Source of the DNA: Gnetum montanum | Taxonomy: Eukaryota; Streptophyta; Gnetopsida; Gnetales; Gnetaceae | Assembly (NCBI GenBank): GCA_015680685.1 | Contig: MNCI01011521.1 | Location: 30,023-94,022 of the forward strand | Direction of reading: 5' to 3' | Length of the DNA: 64,000 nucleotides | Part shown: positions 1-9,507 of the stretch, piece by piece | How positions within the stretch are numbered: the first letter of the stretch is position 1 | Layout of the letters: every line of letters begins with the position of its first letter | The notes under the pieces: generated by a model | Seen by the model: the letters and a program-made list of their open reading frames with translations, nothing else | Database searches by the model: none | Told to the model about the DNA's origin: nothing | Made by a program: the position numbers and the translations under genes

Positions 1-137
1 GGGACGCAATATCGCATACGCGATATCGCAGGGACAGACGTGATATCGTGTACGCGATATCGCATGGGATGCGATATTGCGGCGGCCGTGATATCGCGTA
101 CGCGATATCGCGGCCCAGTGCATGTCGCGTCTTATCA
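1..137 (-). mobile_element. LTR end fragment, gag-only Athila-like family
   Basis: Read on the minus strand this begins TGATAAGACGCG and runs into several GATATC palindromes, the same layout as the solo LTR at 47206-48163, which begins TGATAAGACACG. It is therefore the U3 start of a minus-strand LTR; the rest lies outside the window. The flanking pentamer on the inner side is AATGG (138-142), so a target duplication can be tested only with sequence to the left. The 95 bases up to the next element (138-232) hold nothing I recognise. Confidence 0.75.
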
Positions 138-1799
138 AATGGAGAATGCACATAAGAGGCATGATTTCTTGTGCCCAAATCCTTTAAACTAGATTGGTTC
201 TACCATTATTACTAGCTTCTTGGCCATGACATTGTTGGCAATAGTTTGGGACTACCAAAGTTTTCCTTTAGGTCACATGACTAGGATCATGCAAAATGAA
301 GGTGTTCCTTTAAACTTGAGTTTAGGTATTTGATGATCTTTGGAAACACTATAACCTAGATATCTCTAAATAAACTTAGTGGTAATAGACAAAACTTAGC
401 ATAAATATGTGTTTTCTATTATGAATGTTGAAATGGTTGGGTTTTTGTATGAAACTATAATTATCTATTATAACAGAAATTCAACTAACCTTGTCAAATA
501 CCATGAGTCATTAAAGATTCCTATTTTGTTAAGTCACTTAGTCTATATAGTCCCTATAGAACGTTGCTTAAAACAAATAAAATTTCACCAAAATGCTTAA
601 GTGCCATTCTACAAAAATCTACTCCTAGTTTTCCTTAGAGACAAAGATCCATAAGAAAAATAGAAATAGAGTGAGATTCAATGAATTTTAAAAGAGAATA
701 AGAAAGAAAAGCATATTTGTGTGAAATCTCAAACATTTAAGCGAGATAAATTGAATATGAGAAAAAACTTTGAAATAGCTATTCTAGTTCAATCTAAAGT
801 GTTACAAATTTTCCAAAGCCTCTAAGCTCAATAAGAAATTTCATAAAGGACACTCTTATTAAACTACCAAAATGCTTTGTAAATGACAAAATACAAACTA
901 TTATTTGGATAGTTAAATAGTTGTCTAGAATTGCAAATAATAGAGCTATAAAAAAGATTTAACAATTTTAAGATTGAAACATCAAGGAAAAGACTTTAAA
1001 AATTGAAGCTATTTCAAGTCAATTGAAAATATTAAAGATTTTATAGACCTTCTAGACTCAGAAGGTAATTTCATAAAAACATTAGTATTAAATTGCTCAA
1101 GATTCTTTTCAAAATGTAACATAAGCTATTATATGGCAACCAAATAGAAGTCTAAAATTACATGAAAATATAGCTATAAAAGCAATTAGAAAATCCCAAA
1201 ATTAAATGCAAAGCATAGTACTGTTTAAACCATTAGCTAAGTAAGTAAGACAAAATGAGAAGAAAAGAATTCACAGGATTTAAACAAAGTAGCTGAATTG
1301 ATGATGTAATTAGCAAGCCATTCTTACAAGTAGTCTTAAATAATTCTTACTGATCTCCCCACTTTCCCATTCTACCCTTGAAGCTCTTTTTATAGTGGCT
1401 TTTGGGTAATTACAATCATCATGGGAAATTAAGATGTGTTATAACCATTATGGGAGTTAGTTATAACCACCATATAAATTAATGATAATTAATTATAACC
1501 ACCATAGAAGTTAGGAGTTACAACCACCATGAGAGATTAAAATGGTATAGTCACCAGTTGTCCTATTCGATTAATGTCAAAAAATCTATTACTTACATGC
1601 CTCTTCCAACTACAACATGCAATGCTTCAGGTTCAGGTACATTCACAATTGAGCTACAATACTTTTCAAAATCACCTATACTTTGAAAAAAATTCTAACA
1701 TTGAAGGCATTGATCTAAGCCAGTCATGAAAACCTAACGTCCATTTGTTCAAATTCCTTTAATAGCTGAATAATGAGCTGAGTTAATGGTACACTTTGC

Positions 1800-1935
1800 A
1801 ATGTGTACCATTTCCTGCACCATCCCACCATTCAATAGAATATCCCACTCATTGTGAAGATTTTCTTCATGAAGAGACTAGAAGACTTGGAGGGGATTAT
1901 TTTACCTGATATCAAACATCTGATGAAGCTCATCA
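1800..1935 (-). pseudogene. HD-ZIP class IV protein fragment, copy in 3' LTR
   Basis: The minus strand reads [19 protein letters not shown] in one frame, preceded by PLQVF, one stop and SLHE. Plant HD-ZIP IV proteins (GL2/ATML1/PDF2 group) have a very similar stretch after the START domain, with FDFLRDE, then EWDILSNGG, then MQEMAHIA. The rest of the HD-ZIP segment present in the other LTR (7866-8260) is missing here; homology resumes near 1770 in the sequence beyond it. The fragment lies immediately downstream of the casein kinase 1 fragment in the same orientation. It is non-functional. Confidence 0.8.
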
Positions 1936-1939
1936 CACT

Positions 1940-2257
1940 AAGCCTTTTTGATAATTTGGTAGTTTTACTTTTCTCATGAACAATGTTGGTAGCTACACTA
2001 AATGTAGTAGATGATTGTTGTGTTCCACTACACAGATGTTTTTGTACCGACAACGATTTTGGCACTAATCCAAAACTCTGTGCTTGTTGGTACTTTAAGA
2101 TGGTACAATCAAAAACATTATCGTATTTGAAACCTTGTTGAATAAAAAATTCACAAAATAGAATCTTCAAGTAGGCATAATTTGGCTTGTCATTGAATTG
2201 CAGACTTCCTGCATGTGGTAGCGTTTGCGTTTCCATTGTAGGGCCACATGAATTCAA
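1940..2257 (-). pseudogene. Casein kinase 1 C-lobe fragment, copy in 3' LTR
   Basis: An open frame begins at 2257 on the minus strand. Residues about 20-58 contain [32 protein letters not shown] and TILKYQQAQ, the end of the casein kinase 1 catalytic domain as found in plant CK1-like kinases (typically SLRF, DKPDYAYLKRLFRDLF, FDYVFDWTILKYQQ). The tryptophan before TILKYQQ is cysteine here. The following residues (about 60-105) are Ser/Gln/Thr rich, like a CK1 tail. No ATP-binding or catalytic-loop part is present, so it cannot be an active kinase. The frame then runs on out of frame into the HD-ZIP fragment. Confidence 0.82.
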
Positions 2258-2400
2258 TGCTTCAGCTGGTGCAAAAGATTATAGAGGTAGGTGTAGTGGT
2301 CACATTCGTCAACATAGAAGTAGCCAATGCAGAGTTGTTAAAAACTAACAACGAAGAAGACCCAATTCTCTAGAGCAGAGACACTCTGGAAATTGATCTC

Positions 2401-2927
2401 TTTTGTGCATGTCTTTTGGAATTGCCCATTCTCCCAATAAATTTGGAAGAGGTGTCAAACTCTCCAAGTTTTTATTCCTAACCATAATGTTAATTTTCCT
2501 CTATGTATCTTCAAAGATGACTGTGTTAAGAGACACCTTCAAAAAGCCTGGAAAATCCTCTTATTTAAGATTATTTTCTTTATTTGGAAAAGTCATCTAG
2601 ATGCCTACTATCAAAACATCAACTACATTGAATTTGACTATGGTATGAAATGCTTTATTGCTAGTAATGTTCAACTTCAATGTCATGAACTAGGCTTTAC
2701 CAATAATATTACTATTCTTAAGTAGTATCTCTTTTGAATTGCTTGTTTTGGTTTCTTTTTTTTTAAAGCTTTTGTCCTGGGGGGTGCAAAATGCTTTCAT
2801 CTTGTTGCAGGTGACTAGGGGTCATCTTGCAACTTTGGGCTCTATTAAGGCTTTGGTTTTAAGGTTTTCTTCTCCAAATTGCAACTCACCTTAACAAACC
2901 ACACCNCCCCCCCCCCCTCCCAAATGA
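2401..2927. mobile_element. 527-bp insertion unique to the 3' LTR, flanked by ATCTC
   Basis: The other LTR reads straight through this point near 8860. Here 527 bp intervene, flanked by the pentamer ATCTC at 2396-2400 and 2928-2932, as expected of a target duplication. The insert has no coding similarity I recognise and includes a T run, a C run and one ambiguous base (2906). It does not start TG or end CA, so it is not an obvious solo LTR. Element class unknown. Confidence 0.5.
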
Positions 2928-3199
2928 ATCTCAAATATTTGCAGATTCTAGAAGGACTTCCACCATAGACAGATAGACAGGTGTATAGACTAGAGCTATA
3001 TAAATCCATGAGAAGCACCATGGTGGCCCATATTGAAACTTTGATGCAACAACTTGTGCAAGAATTTTTGACTGTTTCTTGCCTTCTCACAAACACTTTC
3101 CATGAGTGGAGCAGCCCACTTTGAAGTTTGATGAGGTAATGCAATTTTTCCATAATCCTCCACATCATTAGAGAGCACCACCTTCATTCTTGTTCATGT

Positions 3200-3420
3200 T
3201 GCCCTAGCAATACTGACCTTGTGCATGGCTCACATCTAATAAAAATGTACCCCTAAGAATGCAAAGCATTAATGACAACATTCATCATCGACAATAATTT
3301 CCAGGTAATGTCATCGCTAACATTGGCTAGTAGGTTAAATTTAATTAGACTACCCACACCACCATCAGGCCCTTCAAACAATGGATCCACTTAAATAATA
3401 GCATAGCTTAACCTAGTTCC
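3200..3420 (-). pseudogene. Unidentified coding-like fragment, copy in 3' LTR
   Basis: The minus strand reads [20 protein letters not shown]; the matching place in the other LTR (about 9220-9345) reads [20 protein letters not shown]. Substitutions between the copies mostly keep the frame readable, which suggests protein-coding origin, perhaps a third captured host fragment. I do not recognise the protein. Confidence 0.4.
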
Positions 3421-3647
3421 AAGGGATTGATCGCATTGTTGTCCTATTATCCAAGCCCTAAGGTCTTTATGGGCTCCCCTAACTGGTGTAACCTTCGTAA
3501 TTTTGCAACACTTTTGGTATTCACCTTCATAAAAAGAGAAAGGTCCTTGCTTCTAACCCTCGAGAAATAGCATATAGCATTCATTAAAAGAAGGATGGAA
3601 TATATTTTCTAAAGCCTACTCTATTAAATGGCCAAAATGTGCCAATA

Positions 3648-3662
3648 TTTCTTGTCCTCCTT
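3648..3662 (-). other. Polypurine tract of the 233-9507 element
   Basis: Minus-strand AAGGAGGACAAGAAA lies directly against the start of the 3' LTR. This is where plus-strand DNA priming occurs in LTR retrotransposons. It supports placing the LTR edge at 3647 rather than at the inner TGTT near 1700. Confidence 0.7.
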
Positions 3663-3875
3663 AAAATGTTTAAAGAAATTTAAGCAAGCCCCATTTCAAA
3701 CTAAAAAATACTAGCTGAATTTAACTAATATTGAAGTTTTTTATTGAACTTTTTATAGTGGAAAATAGTAAATATTTTGAATGAAAATTCCCATCGAACT
3801 TAAGGTTTGGTGGTATAAAAACCTTGTTCCTAAGAAATAGAAATGAAAACTATACACATGAAGCTATAATATAAG

Positions 3876-4498
3876 CTACTCAGTAGAAGGGAAGAGAGTG
3901 GTCAAAGTGACCCTCTTAGAAATCCTCTTCTCTTGAATTCTATCATACTTAATTTCTAATGTAACCCAAGATTTCTTCTCTTTCTCTTGTTTTATCAATG
4001 CTCCCACTTCTTCAACCCCCATGTTATCTTTTGTAGCATTATTTTTGGAAACTATATCCTTCCATTTTTCAATCCTTTTTAAATCTAATGTCAAAGTTGC
4101 CTTTACTAAATTATCTGCTAAGTGGTTATCTTTCCTACATATGTGTTCTATCTTATAGTGATGAAACTAATCCAGCACTTTGCAGATGAGTTGTTTATAA
4201 GGCAGCAAGAATGAGATTTTTACAATGCAACTACCTTTAATTTGTCACAAATGAATCATGAATCTCATTTTATCATGGTCACCTTGATCCCTTTTTCTAA
4301 TGTTGTTCTAATTCCAATACTCAAAGCTTCATATTTAGCCTTATTGTTAGTATAGAGGAAAGATAAATGAATTGCCTTTAAAATTTTTGGGAAATCATCT
4401 TTTTGTAAAACAACTCCAGCTTCTGCACCATTAGAGTCACAGGAACCATCAAAATATAATTTACATTTGCTCTTATCTAGAGATTTCTCTTTTTCCAA
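3876..4498 (-). pseudogene. RNase H (additional, archaeal-like type) remnant
   Basis: The frame opening at 4498 reads CKLYFDGSCDSNGAEAGVVL, then NNKAKYEALSIGI, the strand-1 and helix region of the extra RNase H seen in Tat-lineage plant Ty3/gypsy elements (usual pattern FDGA...GAGAVL...NNxAEYEAL). The first catalytic Asp is kept; the Glu of AEYEAL is Lys. After stops, the same strand continues with a GDS-like site and a RKDNHLADNL-like end, then an unplaced Lys/Glu-rich stretch to 3876. It follows the protease directly with no reverse transcriptase between. Degenerate. Confidence 0.75.
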
Positions 4499-4528
4499 GT
4501 TATAAACTTCTTGAAGTGTGCAAATTTT

Positions 4529-4960
4529 TTATTCAAAAGCTCTTGTTTCAACAACTTTGTTTTTCCCATTCAAAGTAATGTTTTCAATTATCAAAGGTTC
4601 ACTATATATGTATATTTGATTTGGTTTCCATTTCCAAGGTAGCCACATATGTGAATAATCTATTAATATATAACTTGAGAAATTTTTACTCCAACTTCTA
4701 TATAAAAAAAGGCTATATGAATATGGTATTTCTGCTACTTGAATAGTTACTCTACTTTTTATACAGGATTCAAAAGTGATTTCTAATAGAACATTGGGCA
4801 GTTGATCCACAATCTTCACTCTACTTTTGTCCAATTAAACAATCTTTTTATTGGATTATTTAGGAGTCAAACCAAGGTTTTTGCATATAGACAATGGCAT
4901 AATAGTAGAGGTAGCTCTAGAATCAACCAAATAATTATGAAGATACTTATTTTTTAACTT
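4529..4960 (-). pseudogene. Retropepsin-like protease remnant
   Basis: Upstream of the frame that opens at 4834 the minus strand reads LVDSRATSTIMPLS, matching the LVDSGATxNIMPLS active site of plant Ty3/gypsy aspartic proteases with Gly changed to Arg. Downstream come VDQLPNVLLEI, a SRDWS-like YRSWSKNFSSY, and SHMWLPWKWKPNQI, resembling the SHLWLPYxGKPNQI end of this protease family. Two short frames separated by a stop carry it. The RNase H remnant follows about 30 bases later. Confidence 0.75.
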
Positions 4961-6310
4961 TATTATCAAAAAAAAGGAGGAACTTCTTTATTAGGAGTAC
5001 AATCATAATTAGTTTTTGTTGTCTTATTAATGTTAGATACATAGCTTAACTCTAACTCTCCAACTCTCCTTTTACCTTTAATAAGCTCTAAAGCTTTTCT
5101 TTACTGATCTCCTATCTATAACAATTGATATATGCTAATATTGGCCTTGACATTTTTAAGACCCTCAATTAGATTATACTTTCCATCTCTATAGAAGCCT
5201 GGTTTCTTCGTCCATCTATTAAAAGTATGATTTTAAATACTTTGCTCTAGTCAATCTTCTTTACTTTTATTTTTCTCTTTTCTACTTGGTTCAAAAATCT
5301 TCCTCTTAGTAAATGGGTTAGAAATGACGTTTGTAGGGCTAGAAGTAATTAATTTTTCCTTTGATCATAGATTATATCTATTTTCTTCATTGCTATTACA
5401 CTCTTCATTTGACAACATATCCTCTTCAAAACTTAACAGAGAAGAGGTATGACTAGATCCATTCTCAAAAGATTTACTTGCATAATGAATACTAGATAGC
5501 TCATTATCAGATTCAATATCAAGGAAGTTGGACATAGCAACATCACTCTTATCATCATATTCTACTAACTTAATGTCTTGATGCTTATGTTTTCTATTTT
5601 TTCCTCCTTTATTTTAACTTTTGCCAAAGCTTTTTCTAGTTTCACTACTTTGTTGGATAAGTTTTTCATTAACTATCCTTTCTTAGATTCTCTACTTTCT
5701 AACTCTTTCTTTGTCTAACTACAAGATGGCCTCAATAATGCTTTAAGTTGGATAAAATCTTGCATAAGAATCATCATTTTCTCTTCTCTTTTTTGAGTTG
5801 TAATAATTTCTTCATTGTTTAACTTTAGCTATTTTTTTAATTGTATAGCTTCACCAACGTAGTCATTTAGTGTTAATAAGTTTAGAGTTCTTCTCAACCA
5901 GATTGAGATTTTGGGATTCATAGCCTTAAGATAAGTTTCTCTAAGCATTTCATCTAATGGTCTATATTGTCTTTGAAAGAGTCCACAAATTCATTGAAAC
6001 TTAATATTGTAATCTCTAATTGACTCTTTAACTCCGTTCTTAGCTTGTACTAGCCCATAGTACAGTTCCTCTTAATCTAATTGATTACCAAACTGAGCTA
6101 AGAAAAGGTTTTTCATGTCAACCCAACTTGTGATACTATTGCTTGGCAAATTTGAATACCAAATTTGAGCCATATCCTTTAAATTTTCTATGAACAACCT
6201 ACATGCTTGATCTTGGTGTTGAATATTTGCATGAGCTAAAGCTAACTCAAATAAGTGAAGGTATTCCTCAACCAAGTAAACTTTTTCAAGAATAAAAGGC
6301 TTAGGCAAAT
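4961..6310 (-). pseudogene. Gag remnant of the 233-9507 element
   Basis: The frame 6308-6072 reads LFIENLKDMAQIWYSNLPSN then SITSWVDMKNLFLAQFG, the standard plant retrotransposon gag core (pattern LF..SL.D.A..WY..LP..SI.SW..L...F...F). Downstream (about 6000-5000) are interrupted, Ser/Glu/Asn-rich stretches, and near 5200-5030 a frame resembling the gag-protease linker of this lineage. Many stops; inactive. Confidence 0.72.
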
Positions 6311-6649
6311 ATTGGTAAATTTCCTTAGGAATATCGTTGTAATTTTGGAACCTTAATGGTGTAACTCCTTGCCAAGGATTATTGGTTGTGGATTTGCCAT
6401 CTATTTCTTTGACCTTCTCCTAAAGATTGATAAACTAGATAGAAGATGTGATCTCTTTATCCTTCTAGTTTTTACTCCACTACTTGTCCCAAACTTAAAA
6501 AGCTTTTTCCATTCTTCTTCTGATGTATAATCGATCTTATAATTAGAAAATTCTTTAGGACTTTCAAAATCTTCTAAACTACCAGTCTATTTAGTCATTA
6601 ACTCAAAATAATAGCTAATTTTCTTGCCCTCCTAGCTCCAAAAAAAAAT

Positions 6650-6752
6650 TGTTGGTGCACTAGGACCATCAAGTTCTTTGAATGTAATAAGTTGTTAAAT
6701 TATGAACTTAGGTGAAGAATTTTCTTGCCCTCTTTCTAGCATCAAAAAGAAC
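6650..6752 (-). other. Primer-binding-site region with duplicated LTR/leader junction
   Basis: Leaving the 5' LTR on the minus strand, CCAACA is followed by a leader containing GATGCTAGAAAGAGGGCAAG. About 95 bases further on a second CCAACA is followed by GGAGCTAGGAGGGCAAG. The two copies share the order LTR end, T-rich spacer, GCTAG, GGGCAAGAAAATT. The primer site should lie in this spacer, but I cannot match it securely to a tRNA. Confidence 0.45.
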
Positions 6753-7394
6753 TGTTGGCAAACATTTGGGACCGTCAATGTTTTGCCATCAGGTCACGTG
6801 ACTGGGATCACAGGAAATGAAAGCATTCCTTCAAATTTGAGTTTAGGTGTTTGTTGGTCTTTAGAAACACCATGGCCCATATACCTCCAAATAAACTCAC
6901 AGGATTTAAACAAAGCAGTTAAATTGATGATGCAATTAGTAAGCTGTTCCTACAAGTAGTCTTTACTAATTTTTCTTGATCTCCCACTTTCCCATTCTAC
7001 CCTTGAAGCTCTTTTTATAGTGGTTTCTGGGTAGCTACAATCATCATGGGAAATTAAAGTGTGTTATAACCAACCACTATGGGAGTTAGTTATAACTACC
7101 ATATAAATTAATGAAAATTAGTTATAACTACCATAAAAGTTACAAACACCATGGTAGTTACAACTACCATGAAAGTTAGTTATAACTACCATAGAGATTA
7201 AAAAGGTATAGTAACCAAGTGTCCTATTCGGTTAATGCTAGAAACTTGCATGCCTCTTCCAACTACATTTTGATATCCCCTTACGTTAGGTGCAGCATGC
7301 AATGCTTCAGGTTCAGGTACATTGACAATTGAGCAATAATACTTTTCAAGATTACCTTTACTTTGAGTAAAATTCCAACACCGAAGGCATTGAT

Positions 7395-7754
7395 CTAAGC
7401 GAGTTGTGAAAACCTAACGTCCGTCTGTCCATATTCCTTTAATAGCTTAACAGTGAGCTGAGTTAATTGTACGGTCCGCAAAACAAGTAAACGTGTAGAC
7501 CATCTTGCTGCTGATTCATGTTTCTTGGGATGCACACGTGAAATGTAAAGGCAGTTAACTCCAGATTGATGTGCAGAAGAAAATACATGGAAAGGGTACA
7601 AACTGTGAATGTCTGCTTTTGGATTTTCTACCATCACGGTTTCCTTACGCTCTTCACTATGAATGCTATATGGAACCTTTTCAGTTACTTCAAAACCTTT
7701 TTCTGATTCTATAAATTGACTTGAGTTACGTCCGCTTGAAGAATCATCCATCAT
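7395..7754 (-). pseudogene. Unplaced open frame downstream of the HD-ZIP fragment
   Basis: A 119-codon minus-strand frame opens at 7754, about 110 bases after the HD-ZIP IV stop. It begins Asp/Ser-rich (MMDDSSSGRNSSQF), is acidic in the middle, and contains AHQSGVNCLYIS near residue 61, faintly like the start of a WD40 blade. It may be a further captured exon or untranslated sequence. It is absent from the 3' LTR, where the 0.78-kb deletion removes it. I cannot name it. Confidence 0.35.
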
Positions 7755-7865
7755 AGCACCAGTATGTATGTTTCTCGATTCTTTGCAACTGAGGGCATCT
7801 GAGGTATCTAATTTTTGAGCAGTACCTTCAGCAAAGCCATTTTTCTTACTTGAATATCTTCTCCG

Positions 7866-8390
7866 TTAGGATGGCGTACCGGTGTCGGTTTCTTCACGAG
7901 TTAAGGCAGCTTTGATGCGTTCGACTGTGCAGGAAATTAGACTGTTAACAGTTGCGACGGAGCCAAGAGAAAGCTTCGCTGTGGGAGCTGAATCAACCAA
8001 AATCTGGAATGTTACTGTGAGCAGAGATCCTTCAACAGTAGCACCACCACCACCGGTTGAGCCGGTCACAGATGATAATTTGTCAGAATTTGAAAGTTGT
8101 GAGCACGTGCAATCCGGCAAATGGAAAATCCTGACGGAAGGAGAGCCACGTAGTCGGGATCTCCACTGCTGAATACCACATTCATGGCCACGATATCCAC
8201 CGGAGTGTAGATCACGTATGAGCCCGATGCATTCGTTCTGAGTCTTGCCCGTTTGCAATGTGCGCCATTTCCTGCACCATCCCACCATTCAATGAAATGT
8301 CCCACGAAGATTTTGGTCAGGAAGGAACTGGAAGCCTTGGAGGGGATTATTCTGCCCGATATTGGGCATCTGACGAACCTCATCACACAC
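7866..8390 (-). pseudogene. HD-ZIP class IV C-terminal fragment, copy in 5' LTR
   Basis: Read on the minus strand in shifting frames: [20 protein letters not shown], then [20 protein letters not shown], then [14 protein letters not shown], then [20 protein letters not shown] and ERIKAAL before a stop at 7866. Each block matches, in order, the region after the START domain of plant HD-ZIP IV transcription factors, ending at their C-terminus. At least two frameshifts occur, and roughly 25-30 residues expected between IANGQD and ASGSYVIY are missing, as if an exon had been skipped or deleted. Homeodomain, zipper and START are absent, so no DNA-binding protein could be made. The plus-strand open frame 7882-8172 is its antisense shadow. 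Confidence 0.88.
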
Positions 8391-8690
8391 TAAGACTTTT
8401 TGGCAATTCGGCAGTTTCAGTTTGCTCATGAACAGTGCTGGTAGCTGCACCAAATGTAGCAGATGATTGCTGTGCTCCACTGCCCAGATCTTGCTGTACT
8501 GACAGCGGTTTTGGCGCTGATCTAGAACTCTGTGCTTGTTGGTACTTTAAGATGGTCGAATCAAAAACATAATCATATTCGAAACCTTGTCGAATAAACA
8601 ATTCAAGAAATAAATTCTTCAAGTAGGCATAATTTGGCTTGTCACTGAATTGCAGACTTCCCGCATGTGGTAGCGTTTGCATTTCCATTG
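8383..8690 (-). pseudogene. Casein kinase 1 C-lobe fragment, copy in 5' LTR
   Basis: A 101-codon frame opens at 8688. Residues about 12-55 read [33 protein letters not shown] and [10 protein letters not shown], the last helices of the plant casein kinase 1 domain (usual DYVFDWTILKYQQ; Trp is Ser here). The Ser/Gln/Ala-rich remainder resembles a CK1 C-terminal tail and ends at a stop. This copy is closer to known CK1 sequence than the one at 1940-2257. It joins the HD-ZIP IV fragment within a few bases, in the same orientation but another frame. Confidence 0.86.
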
Positions 8691-9507
8691 CAAGGCCACA
8701 TGAATCTGATGCTTCAGCCGGTGGGAACGATGGCAGAGGCAGGTGTAGTGGTCACATTCGTCAACACAGAAGCATCCAATGCAGAGTTGCTGAAAAGTGA
8801 AAACCAACAGTGGAGAAGACCCAATTCTCCAGAGTAGAGACACTGTGGAAATTGATCTCAGATCTTTGCAGATTTCAAACGGACTTCCACCACAGACGGA
8901 CAGACGTGTACTGACTAGAGCTTTATAAATTCATGCGAAGCGCCATGGTGGTTCATGTTGAAAATATGATGTGACAACTTATGCAAGAATGTCCGCTTGT
9001 TTCTTACCTTCTGAGAGACACTTTCCATGAGTGAAGGGGGTCACTTTGAATTTTGACGGGGCAATGCAATGTTCCGATAATCCTCCGCATCATCGGAGAG
9101 CACTACCTTCTGATTCATGTTGCCCTGGCAATACTGGCCTTGTGCATGGCTCCCATCCAATAGAAACGTACCCTTGAGAATGCAAAGCGTTGACGGGAAT
9201 ATTCATTGCCCGCAATAAACAATGTCACCACTAACATTGGCCAGCAGGTTAAATTTAATTAGATTGCCCACACCACCGTCAAGCCCTTCAAATGATGGAT
9301 CCACCTGCACAATAGGAACGTTTAACCTTGTTTGAGGGGATTGATTGATCGCGTCACTGTCCAGTTATCCAAGCCTTAAGGCACCTAAGGGTTTGCCTGA
9401 GTGGTGCAACCTTTCTAATTCTGCAACACTTTTGAAAAATCACGGATAGCTTGGATGGAATATATTTCATAAAGCTTGCTCCATTAAATGGCTAAAATGT
9501 GCCAACA

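Larger units (their letters stand above)
233..3647 (-). repeat. 3' LTR of the 233-9507 element (3415 bp)
   Basis: Homologous over most of its length to 6753-9507. Compared with that copy it has extra sequence at about 382-1267 and at 2401-2927, and lacks about 0.78 kb of the HD-ZIP fragment. A TATA-like box (minus-strand CTATAAAAAGAG) lies near 1385-1397, so the host gene fragments sit upstream of it, in U3, and 382-1267 lies in R/U5. Within 382-1267 two stretches of about 180 bases starting near 820 and 1045 resemble each other, suggesting a degenerate tandem duplication of roughly 230 bp. Confidence 0.78.
233..9507 (-). mobile_element. Ty3/gypsy LTR retrotransposon with very long LTRs carrying host gene fragments
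   Basis: Two direct repeats, 233-3647 and 6753-9507, bracket a 3.1-kb interior. The better-kept repeat is bounded by an 8-base inverted terminus (TGTTGGCA at 6753, TGCCAACA ending at 9507); the other has TGTTGGCA at 233 and a mutated TGCCAATA ending at 3647. A purine tract (AAGGAGGACAAGAAA, minus strand) abuts the 233-3647 copy, making that the 3' LTR. The interior, read on the minus strand, holds gag, protease and RNase H remnants, all with stops. Flanking pentamers are GACAT (228-232) and AACAC (9508-9512), matching at 3 of 5 with two transitions, so the target duplication is only suggestive. Domain order and the RNase H type suggest a Tat-like lineage. Confidence 0.78.
6753..9507 (-). repeat. 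5' LTR of the 233-9507 element (2755 bp)
   Basis: Bounded by TGTTGGCA and TGCCAACA. A TATA-like box (minus-strand CTATAAAAAGAG) is at about 7010-7021. Upstream of it in U3, reading along the minus strand, lie an unidentified coding-like stretch (about 9345-8850), the casein kinase 1 fragment, the HD-ZIP IV fragment and a further unplaced open frame. Because the same order occurs in the 3' LTR, the fragments were part of the LTR when this element, or its parent, transposed. Confidence 0.78.

Noticed and set aside
233-1700. A shorter LTR of 233-1700 and 6753-7380 (TGTTAGAA/TGTTGGAA to GCCAACA)
   Set aside because: The homology between the repeats continues unbroken beyond 1700 and 7380 to 3647 and 9507, where the true inverted ends and a polypurine tract occur; no polypurine tract precedes the inner TGTT.
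1940-2257. An active casein kinase gene
   Set aside because: Only the end of the C-lobe is present; ATP-binding and catalytic segments are missing and the conserved Trp is lost.
7882-8172. Plus-strand 96-codon frame as a gene
   Set aside because: It is the antisense of the HD-ZIP IV C-terminal fragment, which has clear family motifs on the minus strand.
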